Assembly (NCBI GenBank): GCA_036898135.1
Contig: CM072526.1
Location: 9,732,726 to 9,796,725 of the forward strand
From: Oncomelania hupensis
Taxonomy: Eukaryota > Mollusca > Gastropoda > Littorinimorpha > Pomatiopsidae
Reading direction: 5' to 3'
DNA length: 64,000 bases
The position numbers and the translations under genes are program-made. The notes beneath the pieces were generated by a model. It was given only the letters and a program-made list of their open reading frames with translations. It did not search any database and had not been told where the DNA came from. Shown here piece by piece: positions 33,500 to 42,017 of this stretch. Position 1 is the first letter of the stretch, and every line of letters starts with the position of its first letter.

Positions 33500-33700
33500 A
33501 GTTTATGACGATGATGACGACGGCGATGATGGTGATGACGGTGGGAAAGGTGATGACGATTGTGGTGACAAAGTAACATAGTTGTTGCTGTTACTGCTAC
33601 ATATACTACCACTGATAATACTGATTTGGTATTACGATGCCGCTTCTTGTTCTTCTCCTGATGATAATGATGAAGATGATGGTGATGATGATCATAATGG

Positions 33701-33739
<39 letters not shown>

Positions 33740-33740
33740 G
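33500..33740. repeat. (GAT)n-rich microsatellites in an intron
   Basis: GAT/GAC tract about 33505-33560 and a GAT tract 33655-33738. Any ORF here is composition-driven. Confidence 0.9.
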
Positions 33741-33861
33741 GAAGAGGACAAATACAACTTCTGCTTGATCTGCTGAAAACAACGACGGTTAAAAACCAAC
33801 AGCAATAACGGTGTCGATAACGCTAATAACGGCGAAGATGACGGTAATAATACAAATGTAC

Positions 33862-34064
33862 CTGTTGATACGTTGAGTTGAGGTCAGAGGCCACACAGTT
33901 GTGGCACCAGAAGAAGTTGTTGGGGTCCAATTCTTTCTTGGTCTCCAGAAGGCGGTCGTATTGTCCGCGTTACCCCAGAACTGGACCTTCCAGTCCGGCA
34001 GGTCTTGCGCTGGTTACTTGTTAAAGTACACTCCGTCTCCGATCTTCGCCAGTTCATCCCGCCA
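33862..34064 (-). pseudogene. Penultimate exon of FAD-linked oxidase remnant (BBE C-terminal domain)
   Basis: Minus-strand exon between acceptor TATACAG|TGG (34064) and donor CAACAG|GTAC (33862). It encodes WRDELAKIGDGVYFN, then PAQDLPDWKVQFWG and, after a frame change, YDRLLETKKELDPNNFFWC. This matches the BBE (berberine bridge enzyme) domain at the C-terminus of FAD-linked oxidases, where a Y-x-N, a W-x-x-x-FWG-x-NY and a K-x-x-x-DP-x-x-LF series is standard. Two disablements are visible: a TAA codon just after YFNK, and a one-base deletion in GACAATACGAC; the exon is 203 bases instead of a multiple consistent with its phases. The phase at both ends fits the neighbouring exons. Family call firm, function lost or sequence errors. 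Confidence 0.8.
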
Positions 34065-34253
34065 CTGTATACAAAGATGTAAATGAGTCCTTTTAATTTA
34101 GTGTGGCGATCACTACCAACAGCCGAAACGGGTGTCTCGTACGCCTACTCCACTACTCCTCTTTGCGCCCAAGTCCCAATGTGTTTCCCCTGTACGCCCT
34201 CAGCATGCTGCTAACATGGGCGATGCTGCGCCTTACACATGGACAAAACAATC

Positions 34254-34309
34254 ATAATCATCATCATCATCTTCATCCTGAAGAAGAAGAAGAAGAAGAA
34301 GAAGAAGAA

Positions 34310-34375
<66 letters not shown>

Positions 34376-34405
34376 AATGATGATAATGATGATGAGGATG
34401 ATGAT
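34254..34405. repeat. (GAA)n/(GAT)n microsatellite in an intron
   Basis: GAA run followed by a long GAT run; source of acidic artefact ORFs. Confidence 0.95.
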
Positions 34406-34410
34406 GGTTA

Positions 34411-34957
34411 GTTAGTTATTTATTGCTAACAGGGTCCAGCGGACTACAAAGAACCGAATCAGGACCACAAAATCAGGAATACATCTTGGTTGAAAGAGTA
34501 CTCACCTCTGATCCTTATAAAAGATCTGCTGAAACAACCCTAGTGGTAACACTGAAGGCACTCCACCAGCAGGAAAAATTACAATAAAGGCATCTTATGC
34601 AGGGGACGCTGAGGCTTTAACCTAATATGTCGAACCCACGTTTACAAAAACAAAATAGAATATAAACATCATTATAAAATATCAACAAAACACAAACAGA
34701 GAAAATGCCTAATTGCTAAATAATAATTTCATAGGAAGCCCTAGTGACCATTTGGCAGAAAGCGTCCAATATTCCCAAGCTGACCCAACAGACCTCATAC
34801 ACAAATAAGGAGTTTGGGAAGAGTTTTGAAGAAAAAAGGTAGGTGACTGGTCTAGCGAAGAAGAAGATTGTATAGTAGATTGATAGAACAGAGTAGGATT
34901 GAGAAAGAACAAAGGAGAAAGACAGTGACAGTGGGAATTTAAAGCACAAAATTTCCA
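34411..34957 (-). mobile_element. TATA-to-AATAAA retroposon, divergent minus-strand copy
   Basis: Reverse copy of the family at 1-554 and clearly more diverged (GTTAGTTATTTATTGCTAAC at its 3' end). Inserted in a GAT tract within an intron of the oxidase remnant. It lacks the TATA-side start; homology stops at GGAAATTTTGTGCTTTAAAT. Confidence 0.75.
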
Positions 34958-34988
34958 TGATGATGATAATGATGATGATGATGATTAC

Positions 34989-35118
34989 CTCCAAGGCCTG
35001 GTTGATGTAAGTACTCTCTGCACCGGCCCACCAATAAAGGGCACAGGTAAGGGCGAATAACCCTGACCGGATCTTGGGGTTGACAGGAGTTGCCCGCTTT
35101 GAACGTTATTCATGGCGC
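34989..35118 (-). pseudogene. Third visible exon (from 3' end, third) of FAD-linked oxidase remnant
   Basis: Minus-strand exon with an excellent acceptor (TTTGTTTGTTTGCAG|GCGCC at 35118) and donor TTGGAG|GTAATC (34989). It encodes AMNNVQS and, after a frame change, ATPVNPKIRSGLFALTCALY then INQALE. FAD-linked oxidases have a G-A-hydrophobic start and a TAVNPxFRxALxHV-like segment at this place. The length is 130 bases where the phases require 131, so one base is missing near CAAAGCGGGC; reading in the downstream frame meets a TAA early in the exon. The end phase joins perfectly to the next exon (GAG|TGG). Confidence 0.7.
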
Positions 35119-35589
35119 CTGCAAACAAACAAACAAACAAGGTTAAAGTAGGAATTGATTGTTCTTGTACAGCGCGCTCACCAGGTCAAAGGGCTGATCA
35201 AGGCGCAGGACGAAATCTGGATCTGACTCAAGCCACGCAAGACTTTAACCTGCTGCATTAAAGGCACTGTCCAAACGCCACAGCCAACTGAACCTCCACT
35301 CAAGTCAAAATGGGTTAATGCATATTTCAATATCTGTGCATGCCTTTCACTCGCTTTTTGGCAGGATGACCGGATTCTTTCACGGGCCGTTGCAGCGACA
35401 GACGGTGGAGGGTGGGCGAGATGGAGGGATGACGGGAGGTGGGAAGGGGGTGGGTTGGGTTTTACAACAACAATTCAAAGAGTCCAAACTGAAAGTAAAA
35501 AACAAAATCATCTGTGCACGAAGCAAGCATTGTACTACTGCTGAAACACCGTGCCAGCAGACATTACAGGAAAGTAAACATCCTTTGGG
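35119..35589. other. Intron sequence with SINE-tail fragment
   Basis: 35170-35230 (ACAGCGCGCTCACCAGGTCA, AGGGCTGATCAAGGCGCAGG) resembles the reversed SINE 3' domain that also forms the 49-bp array at 36666. The rest is unassigned. Confidence 0.5.
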
Positions 35590-36660
35590 GAGACTTTGAA
35601 CATTGTGTGTTTGGGGGCATTTCAGACGGAACTGTTCATTATATTTATCGTTGTGTGTTTGGGGGCATTTCAGACGGAACTGTTCATTATATTTATCGTT
35701 GTGTGTTTGGGGGCATTTCAGACGGAACTGTTCATTATATTTATCATTGTGTGTTTGGGGGCATTTCAGACGGAGCTGTTCATTATATTTATCATTGTGT
35801 GTTTGGGGGCATTTCAGACGGAGCTGTTCATTATATTTATCATTGTGTGTTTGGGAGCAATTGAGACGGAACTGTTCATTATATTTATCTTTGTGTGTTT
35901 GAGGCCATTTCAGAGGGAACTGTTCATTATATTTATCATTGTGTGTTTGGGGACATTTCAGACGGAACTGTTCATTATATTTATCATTGTGTGTTTGGGG
36001 GCATTTCAGACGGAACTGTTCATTATATTTATCATTGTGTGTTTGGGGACATTTCAGACGGAACTGTTCATTATATTTATCATTGTGTGTTTGGGGGCAT
36101 TTCAGACGGAACTGTTCATTATATTTATCATTGTGTGTTTGGGGGCATTTCAGACGGAACTGTTCATTATATTTATCATTGTGTGTTTGAGGCATTTCAG
36201 ACGGAACTGTTCATTATATTTATCATTGTGTGTTTGGGGACATTTCAGACGGAACTGTTCATTATATTTATCATTGTGTGTTTGGGGGCATTTCAGACAG
36301 AACTTTTCATTATATTTATCGTTCTGTGTTTTGGGGCATTTCAGACGGAACTGTTCATTATATTTATCTTTCTGTATTTGGGGGCATTTCAGACGGAACT
36401 GTTCATTATATTTATCGTTCTGTGTTTGGGGGCATTTCAGACGGAACTGTTCATTATATTTATCGTTGTGTGTTTGGGGGCATTTCAGACGGAGCTGTTC
36501 ATTACATTTATCATTGTGTGTTTGGGGGCATTTCAGGCGGAACTGTTCATTATATTTATCATTGTGTGTTTGGGGGCATTTCAGACGGAGCTGTTCATTA
36601 TATTTATCACTGTGTGTTTGGGGGCATTTCAGGCGGAACTGTTCATTATATTTATCGTTG
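35590..36660. repeat. 48-bp minisatellite, about 22 units
   Basis: Units of GTGTGTTTGGGGGCATTTCA, GACGGAACTGTTCATTATAT, TTATCATT. Because 48 is a multiple of three, several frames on both strands stay open for hundreds of codons; they are not genes. Lies in an intron of the oxidase remnant. Confidence 0.97.
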
Positions 36661-37372
36661 TTATAGAGCGCTTTTTCCGCTCAAGAGCTGCTCAAGGCGC
36701 TGGTCAATACAGGATCTAACTCACCAGGTCAAAGAGCTGCTCAAGGCGCTGGTCAATACAGGATCTAACTCACCAGGTCAAAGAGCTGCTCAAGGCGCTG
36801 GTCAATACAGGATCTAACTCACCAGGTCAAAGAGCTGCTCAAGGCGCTGGCCAATACAGGATCTAACTCACCAGGTCAAAGGAAGATCTGCTCAAGGCGC
36901 TGACCAATACAGGATCTAACTCACCAGGTCAAAGGAAGAGCTGCTCAAGGCGCTGACCAATACAGGATCTAACTCACCAGGTCAAAGAGTTGCACAAGGC
37001 GCTGGCCAATACAGGATCTAACTCACCAGGTCAAAGAGTTGCACAAGGCGCTGGTCAATACAGGATCTAACTCACCAGGTCAAAGAGTTGCACAAGGCGC
37101 TGGCCAATACAGGATCTAACTCACCAGGTCAAAGAGCTGCTCAAGGCGCTGGCCAATACAGGATCTAACTCACCAGGTCAAAGAGCTGCTCAAGGCGCTG
37201 GCCAATACAGGATCTAACTCACCAGGACAAAGAGCTGCTCAAGGCGCTGGCCAATACAGGATCTAACTCACCAGGTCAAAGAGCTGCTCAAGGCGCTGAC
37301 CAATACAGGATCTAACTCACCAGGTCAAAGAGCTGCTCAAGGCGCTGACCAATACAGGATCTAACTCACGTC
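36661..37372. repeat. 49-bp minisatellite derived from a SINE tail, about 14 units
   Basis: Units of AAAGAGCTGCTCAAGGCGCT, GGTCAATACAGGATCTAACT, CACCAGGTC. The first unit is preceded by TAGAGCGCTTTTTCCGCTCA, i.e. the reverse complement of the SINE 3' domain at 22429-22530 and 56180-56295, and the unit is that domain tandemly amplified. Confidence 0.9.
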
Positions 37373-37500
37373 GCCCACTTGCTGCCTTAGGCGCACGGTC
37401 GTGAACCCCAAACAACTGAGCACAATCCTGGGATGGGGGAGAAGGGACCTAGTGCATGCTGGGTGTATTTATGTAGCTGGCACTGCCCCGTCTGTGACAT
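37373..37500. other. Spacer between two minisatellites
   Basis: Unique sequence; contains GTAGCTGGCACTGCC, which resembles part of the 45-bp satellite unit. Confidence 0.4.
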
Positions 37501-38540
37501 GCAGGAGTGTCAGACTCTTCCTGTACTTGGCTACGCTATAGCGTAGTGTCTGACTCTTCCTGTACTTGGCTACGCTATAGTGTAGTGTCAGACTCTTCCT
37601 GTACTTGGCTACGCTATAGCGTAGTGTCTGACTCTTCCTGTACTTGGCTACGCTATAGCGTAGTGTCTGACTCTTCCTGTACTTGGCTACGCTATAGCGT
37701 AGTGTCTGACTCTTCCTGTACTTGGCTACGCTATAGCGTAGTGTCTGACTCTTCCTGTACTTGGCTACGCTATAGCGTAGTGTCTGACTCTTCCTGTACA
37801 TGGCTACGCTATAGCGTAGTGTCTGACTCTTCCTGTACTTGGCTACGCTATAGCGTAGTGTCTGACTCTTCCTGTACTTGGCTACGCTATAGCGTAGTGT
37901 CAGACTCTTCCTGTACTTGGCTACGCTATAGCGTAGTGTCACACTCTTCCTGTACTTGGCTATGCTATAGCGTAGTGTCAGACTCTTCCTGTACTTTGCT
38001 ACGCTATAGCGTAGTGTCACACTCTTCTTGTACTTGGCTACGCTATAGCGTAGTGTCGGACTCTTCCTGTACTTGGCTACGCTATAACGTATTGTCACAC
38101 TCTTCCTGTACTTGGCTACGCTATAGCGTAGCGTCAGACTCTTCCTGTACTTGGCTACGCTATAGCGTAGCGTCAGACTCTTCCTGTACTTGGCTACGCT
38201 ATAGCGTAGTGTCACACTCTTCCTGTACTTGGCTACGCTATAGCGTAGTGTCAGACTCTTCCTGTACTTGGCTACGCTATAGCATAGTGTCAGACTCTTC
38301 CTGTACTTGGCTACGCTATAGCGTAGTGTCACACTCTTCCTGTACTTGGCTACGCTATAGCGTAGTGTCACACTCTTCCTGTACTTGGCTACGCTATAGC
38401 GTAGTGTCACACTCTTCCTGTACTTGGCTACGCTATAGCGTAGTGTCAGACTCTTCCTGTACTTGGCTACGCTATAGCGTAGTGTCAGACTCTTTCTGTA
38501 CTTGGCTAAGCTACAGCGTAGTGCCAGCACACAAAGCATT
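37501..38540. repeat. 39-bp minisatellite with perfect palindromic core, about 26 units
   Basis: Each unit is CTACGCTATAGCGTAG (a perfect 16-base palindrome) plus TGTCTGACTCTTCCTGTACT and TGG. Period 39 keeps frames open on both strands. The palindrome could extrude as tandem cruciforms. Most units keep it; a few carry ATGCTATAGC or AGCATAG changes. Confidence 0.97.
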
Positions 38541-38677
38541 CATACAGACATGTGCATACGCGTACCTCTATTTTCGAAAGTCGCAGTATGTAGACTCAAC
38601 ATAGTGTGCGAAACTAAGGTGGAAAATCCTCTAATATTTTCATTTTAGAGTACGCTTGCAACGTTCGTCTGGCATTG
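38541..38677. other. Spacer
   Basis: Unique non-coding sequence; no feature seen. Confidence 0.4.
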
Positions 38678-38884
38678 ACTACTGTTGTTTGTTTGTTTGT
38701 AGGTTATAGTCACACGACACTTTCGCATATAGGTGACTACTGGACCGATTTATACTGACACCAGCGGGCCAGTTGTTGGTAAAGGGGAAAATAATATGAT
38801 CACACGTTGACCAATCCGGGATTCGAACCAGCGACCTTGCGGTTACTAGCAAGACGCTCTTACCAACTGAGCTACCCGGCCCCA
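38678..38884 (-). mobile_element. tRNA-derived SINE (minus strand)
   Basis: The minus-strand head GGGGCCGGGTAGCTCAGTTG (A box) and GGTTCGAATCCCGG (B box) are spaced as in a tRNA, with loop CTAGTAA in the anticodon position. The body runs to a CAAACAAAC tail at 38678. The anticodon stem is mismatched and a long body follows, so it is a SINE rather than a tRNA gene. Confidence 0.85.
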
Positions 38885-39429
38885 TTCTACTGTTGATTGA
38901 AAGAGGGTGGCCTTTTAACATGGAAGTGGACGCTTAAAGTAATACTAGTGGACCAAGTGGTGAATAGAAGCGCTATAGGTACGTGCTACAATTAGAGGGA
39001 GCTAACACTGTTGTCCACAACAATCAGGGAAAAGTCTATTAATGACTTGTTACCTCCCATACACTGCTTGAAGCTTATTCGGTTGGACTGGGACGTGCAA
39101 CATTTTGGATTTTTTAAAAAATATATAAAAATCGGTCAAAGGCAGAGATAATGTTATCAAAATTGGCTATTGGTTAGTCCATTCTAATTCCTTTATGGAC
39201 CTAAACTTTCAAGTCTCTACTACATTTAAAAAAAAAAGTGTTTACTAACTCAAAGAAATCATATTGAGCCATGAAAGGGGAAGCAACTCGCGCTAGTGCC
39301 TGTGCGATGGAATGTATGCGTGCATTAACTAGAGCTCGCCAGTTTATACTGTCATCCAGACAAGTGAGGAGCGCATGGTTGTGCGTAAGGGTCATGGGAT
39401 ATAACCGTCGGTATTCCTGACCGTCAACC
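38885..39429. other. Intron sequence, unassigned
   Basis: No gene assigned. A 64-codon minus frame (39201-39395) with CLDDSINWRALVNARIHSI is not recognised and is not needed by the exon phases. Confidence 0.4.
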
Positions 39430-40075
39430 TGCAGCCTGGTACCACCGTTTGTAATGTTATCACTTCACACTCAATGCCCCAATGGCTGTGCCGCCGTTTG
39501 CAATGTTATCACTTCACACTCAATGCCCCAATGGCTGTACCACCGTTTGCAATGTTATCACTTCACACTCCATGCCCCAATGGCTGTACCACCGTTTGCA
39601 ATGTTATCACTTCACACTCAATGCCCCAATGGCTGTACCACCGTTTGCAATGTTATCACTTCACACTCAATGGCTGTACCGCCGTTTGTAATGTTATCAC
39701 TTCACACTCAATGCCCCAATGGCTGTACCACCGTTTGCAATGTTATCACTTCACACTCAATGGCTGTACCGCCGTTTGTAATGTTATCACTTCACACTCA
39801 ATGGCTGTACCGCCGTTTGTAATGTTATCACTTCACACTCAATGGCTGTACCGCCGTTTGTAATGTTATCACTTCACACTCAATGGCTGTACCGCCGTTT
39901 GTAATGTTATCACTTCACACTCAATGGCTGTACCACCGTTTGCAATGTTATCACTTCACACTCAATGGCTGTACCGCCGTTTGTAATGTTATCACTTCAC
40001 ACTCAATGCCCCAATGGCTGTACCACCGTTTACAATGTTATTACTTCACACTCATTGCCCCAATGGCTGCACCGC
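39430..40075. repeat. Minisatellite with mixed 49- and 41-bp units
   Basis: Long units contain CACTCAATGCCCCAATGGCT; short units lack eight bases between the two CAATG copies (CACTCAATGGCTGTACC). This is the expected product of slippage between short direct repeats. The array ends about 13 bases from the splice donor at 40087. Confidence 0.95.
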
Positions 40076-40087
40076 CGCCCTTCTTAC

Positions 40088-40297
40088 TCCCAATCAAGGT
40101 GCATGTGCACGAAGCTCCTGACTGGGTCGAGGACGGGACGTTCTGGAGGTTCATAAACATTGAGGCCAGGTGGTTGAGCTTGTTGTCGTTCTGAATGGCC
40201 GAGACCTGGATGAAGTTGTTGCAAATGTAGGCATTTGTTTCGTTGGGGTCCGCAGCGTTCATCTCGTATTTCAGGAAGGTGTCGTAGTAGTTGTCCA
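40088..40297 (-). pseudogene. Most upstream visible exon of FAD-linked oxidase remnant
   Basis: Minus-strand 210-base exon between acceptor ATGAAAG|TGG (40297) and strong donor GGGA|GTAAGA (40088). The encoded segment, fully open, reads VDNYYDTFLKYEMNAADPNE to CTCTLIG and corresponds to the region before the GGAM...-type motif of FAD-linked oxidases. It starts and ends in phase 1, and its donor joins in phase with the exon at 35118 (GGG A|GC). Exons for the N-terminal FAD-binding domain (PP-loop, His-Cys flavinylation region) are not found upstream: the next sequence is a SINE, minisatellites and then block B. The gene is therefore 5'-truncated in this window or its other exons lie beyond the satellite and block B. 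Confidence 0.7.
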
Positions 40298-40414
40298 CTT
40301 TCATACACACAGACAAACAGACAAACAAACATCGACTGCATTCACGCCTACCGTTTACATACACAGACATCGACTTTATGCTCTTTTACAGGAATTGACC
40401 CTCAGGGTTGAAGC

Positions 40415-40700
40415 GAGCGTTGTGGCCGAGTGGTCTAAAGCGGGACTAACTTGTCTTGTCCACAGGCCAGAAACCAACGGCGCCTGACAGGTGTTGGATC
40501 GATCCTGCCTCTGGGCGTTATGGTCCCCCGAATATTATTTACTTTCGACTCGAGGTCCAGCTGTTTTCTCTCTGGACAAAGTCTGTGTCCCCTTCTTTCA
40601 GAGGCGGTTTGATTCTGTCATTCTGTCAGCGAGAATACGAATACGAATACCAATCTTTTATTCCAGAAGTTCAGGGCATCGCCCTTTTGGAAGGGTGTGT
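40415..40700 (+). mobile_element. tRNA-derived SINE (plus strand)
   Basis: GTTGTGGCCGAGTGGTCTAA (A box of Leu/Ser-like type) and GGATCGATCC near 40497 (B box-like), then a body with TCTTTCAGAGGCGGTTTGAT and an imperfect CGAATA repeat at 40634-40652. Confidence 0.7.
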
Positions 40701-40877
40701 ACAAGAATAGTAAAACAACAAACATTGAATATATAATAACTTACATATAAATACAAAACAGGTTACGATACTGCTAGTTCCCGAAGCCTCATGGCTTTAT
40801 ATAAATAAATTTATAGTTTTCAACCAGTCTTTTCGTTGTCAGAGGCTAACAATAGAATGAGACGTGTTGCACAATGC

Positions 40878-40942
<65 letters not shown>

Positions 40943-41077
40943 TGTGTGTGTTTACATGTGTACTTTGTTCAAATGCGTGAATGTGAATGTGAATGTGTGT
41001 GCATGGTGTTTATCACCTTGGTGAAAAGAGTGGTTAATAAAACAACCAATCAACCAACCAGCTTCTTCTTTTTCAAT
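40701..41077. other. GA microsatellite and flanks
   Basis: (GA)n at 40880-40940, TGAATG repeats near 40976-40996. No gene. Confidence 0.7.
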
Positions 41078-41402
41078 GTTACCCCATGTGTTTAGTTATG
41101 TGGATTATAGCTGTATCCCTGTATTGCAATTGACATGCTGTACCATCATTACTTCATTGTTACCCCATGTGTTTAGTTATGTGGATTATAGCTGTATCCC
41201 TGTATTGCAATTGACATGCTGTAACATCATTACTTCATTGTTACCCCATGTATTTAGTTATGTGGATCATAGCTGTATCCCTGTATTGCAATTGACATGC
41301 TGTAGCATCATTACTTCATTGTTACCCCATGTGTTTAGTTATGTGGATTATAGCTGTATCTTTATATTGCAATTGAAATGCTGTAACGTCATTACTTCTT
41401 TT
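41078..41402. repeat. 81-bp tandem repeat, four units
   Basis: GTTACCCCATGTGTTTAGTT begins units at 41078, 41159, 41240 and about 41321; a few point differences each. Confidence 0.9.
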
Positions 41403-42017
41403 GTTTAGTTTTATTACCCATTAATTATGTAACTCAGTTTAACTTGAATTATATTTTACGTTTTACTCTCCGAGTCCTTAAGATAACAATTTTATACTTG
41501 TAACTTTTTCTTTAACAGTAATTTGTGTTTAATTTCGTAGCCTTAATCGCATGTAGTCAAGGTGTGAACACATTTGTATCCATTCTTTATTATAGTTGTT
41601 TCTACCTACAAAATCTGTACTTTCTGTTACAAGTGCGTCCATGGATTAGCCCCTTCCTATCTCACCCAGAACATTTACTTCTACAAGCCATCTAGAAATC
41701 TTCGTTCTTCCTCTGACACCCTCATGCTACAAAATACCCCGCAACAAACTGTCATATGCAGGATGTCGATCCTTCTCAGTGTTTGATCCTTCAACTTGGA
41801 ACTCTCTTCCTCTCTCTTTTTGCAGTTCCTAGAACATAGCCACTTACAAGTCCAACTTGAAAACTCATCTTTTCCTTAAAAATGTCTGATCTCGCCTCCC
41901 ATCACCATCATCAATCCTTCTTTTGTGATTCAGATCACCATCGTCACACCGCACGCCCCCATCCTTCTCACTCCTTAGCTGCTCTCCTCCTCCCTCTTCC
42001 TCCCTCGTCAGTATCAA
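41403..42017 (+). pseudogene. Decayed CR1/L2-group LINE 3' fragment and flank
   Basis: About 41600-41880 reads as the RT C-terminal tail of the CR1/L2 group: HGLAPSYLTQNIYF, SRNLRSSSDTLML, then in another frame FDPSTWNSLPLS and LKTHLFLK. At least two frameshifts separate these pieces. The flank 41403-41590 is AT-rich with nothing recognisable; 41880-42017 is a C/T-rich stretch leading into the satellite. Confidence 0.65.

Noticed and set aside
35596..36719. 356- and 274-codon ORFs with 16-residue repeats
   Set aside because: Artefact of the 48-bp minisatellite; overlapping ORFs in several frames and on the opposite strand.
37501..38540. CRISPR-like regular palindromic repeats
   Set aside because: Units are contiguous with no variable spacers, and the window is clearly eukaryotic.
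37469..38604. ORFs of about 360 codons on both strands (13-residue repeats)
   Set aside because: Artefact of the 39-bp palindromic minisatellite.
38815..38884. tRNA gene (anticodon loop CTAGTAA) on the minus strand
   Set aside because: A and B boxes present but the anticodon stem is mismatched and a SINE body with a CAAAC tail follows.
39201..39395. Possible extra oxidase exon (64-codon minus ORF)
   Set aside because: The flanking exon phases already join perfectly without it, and it lacks resemblance to the family.
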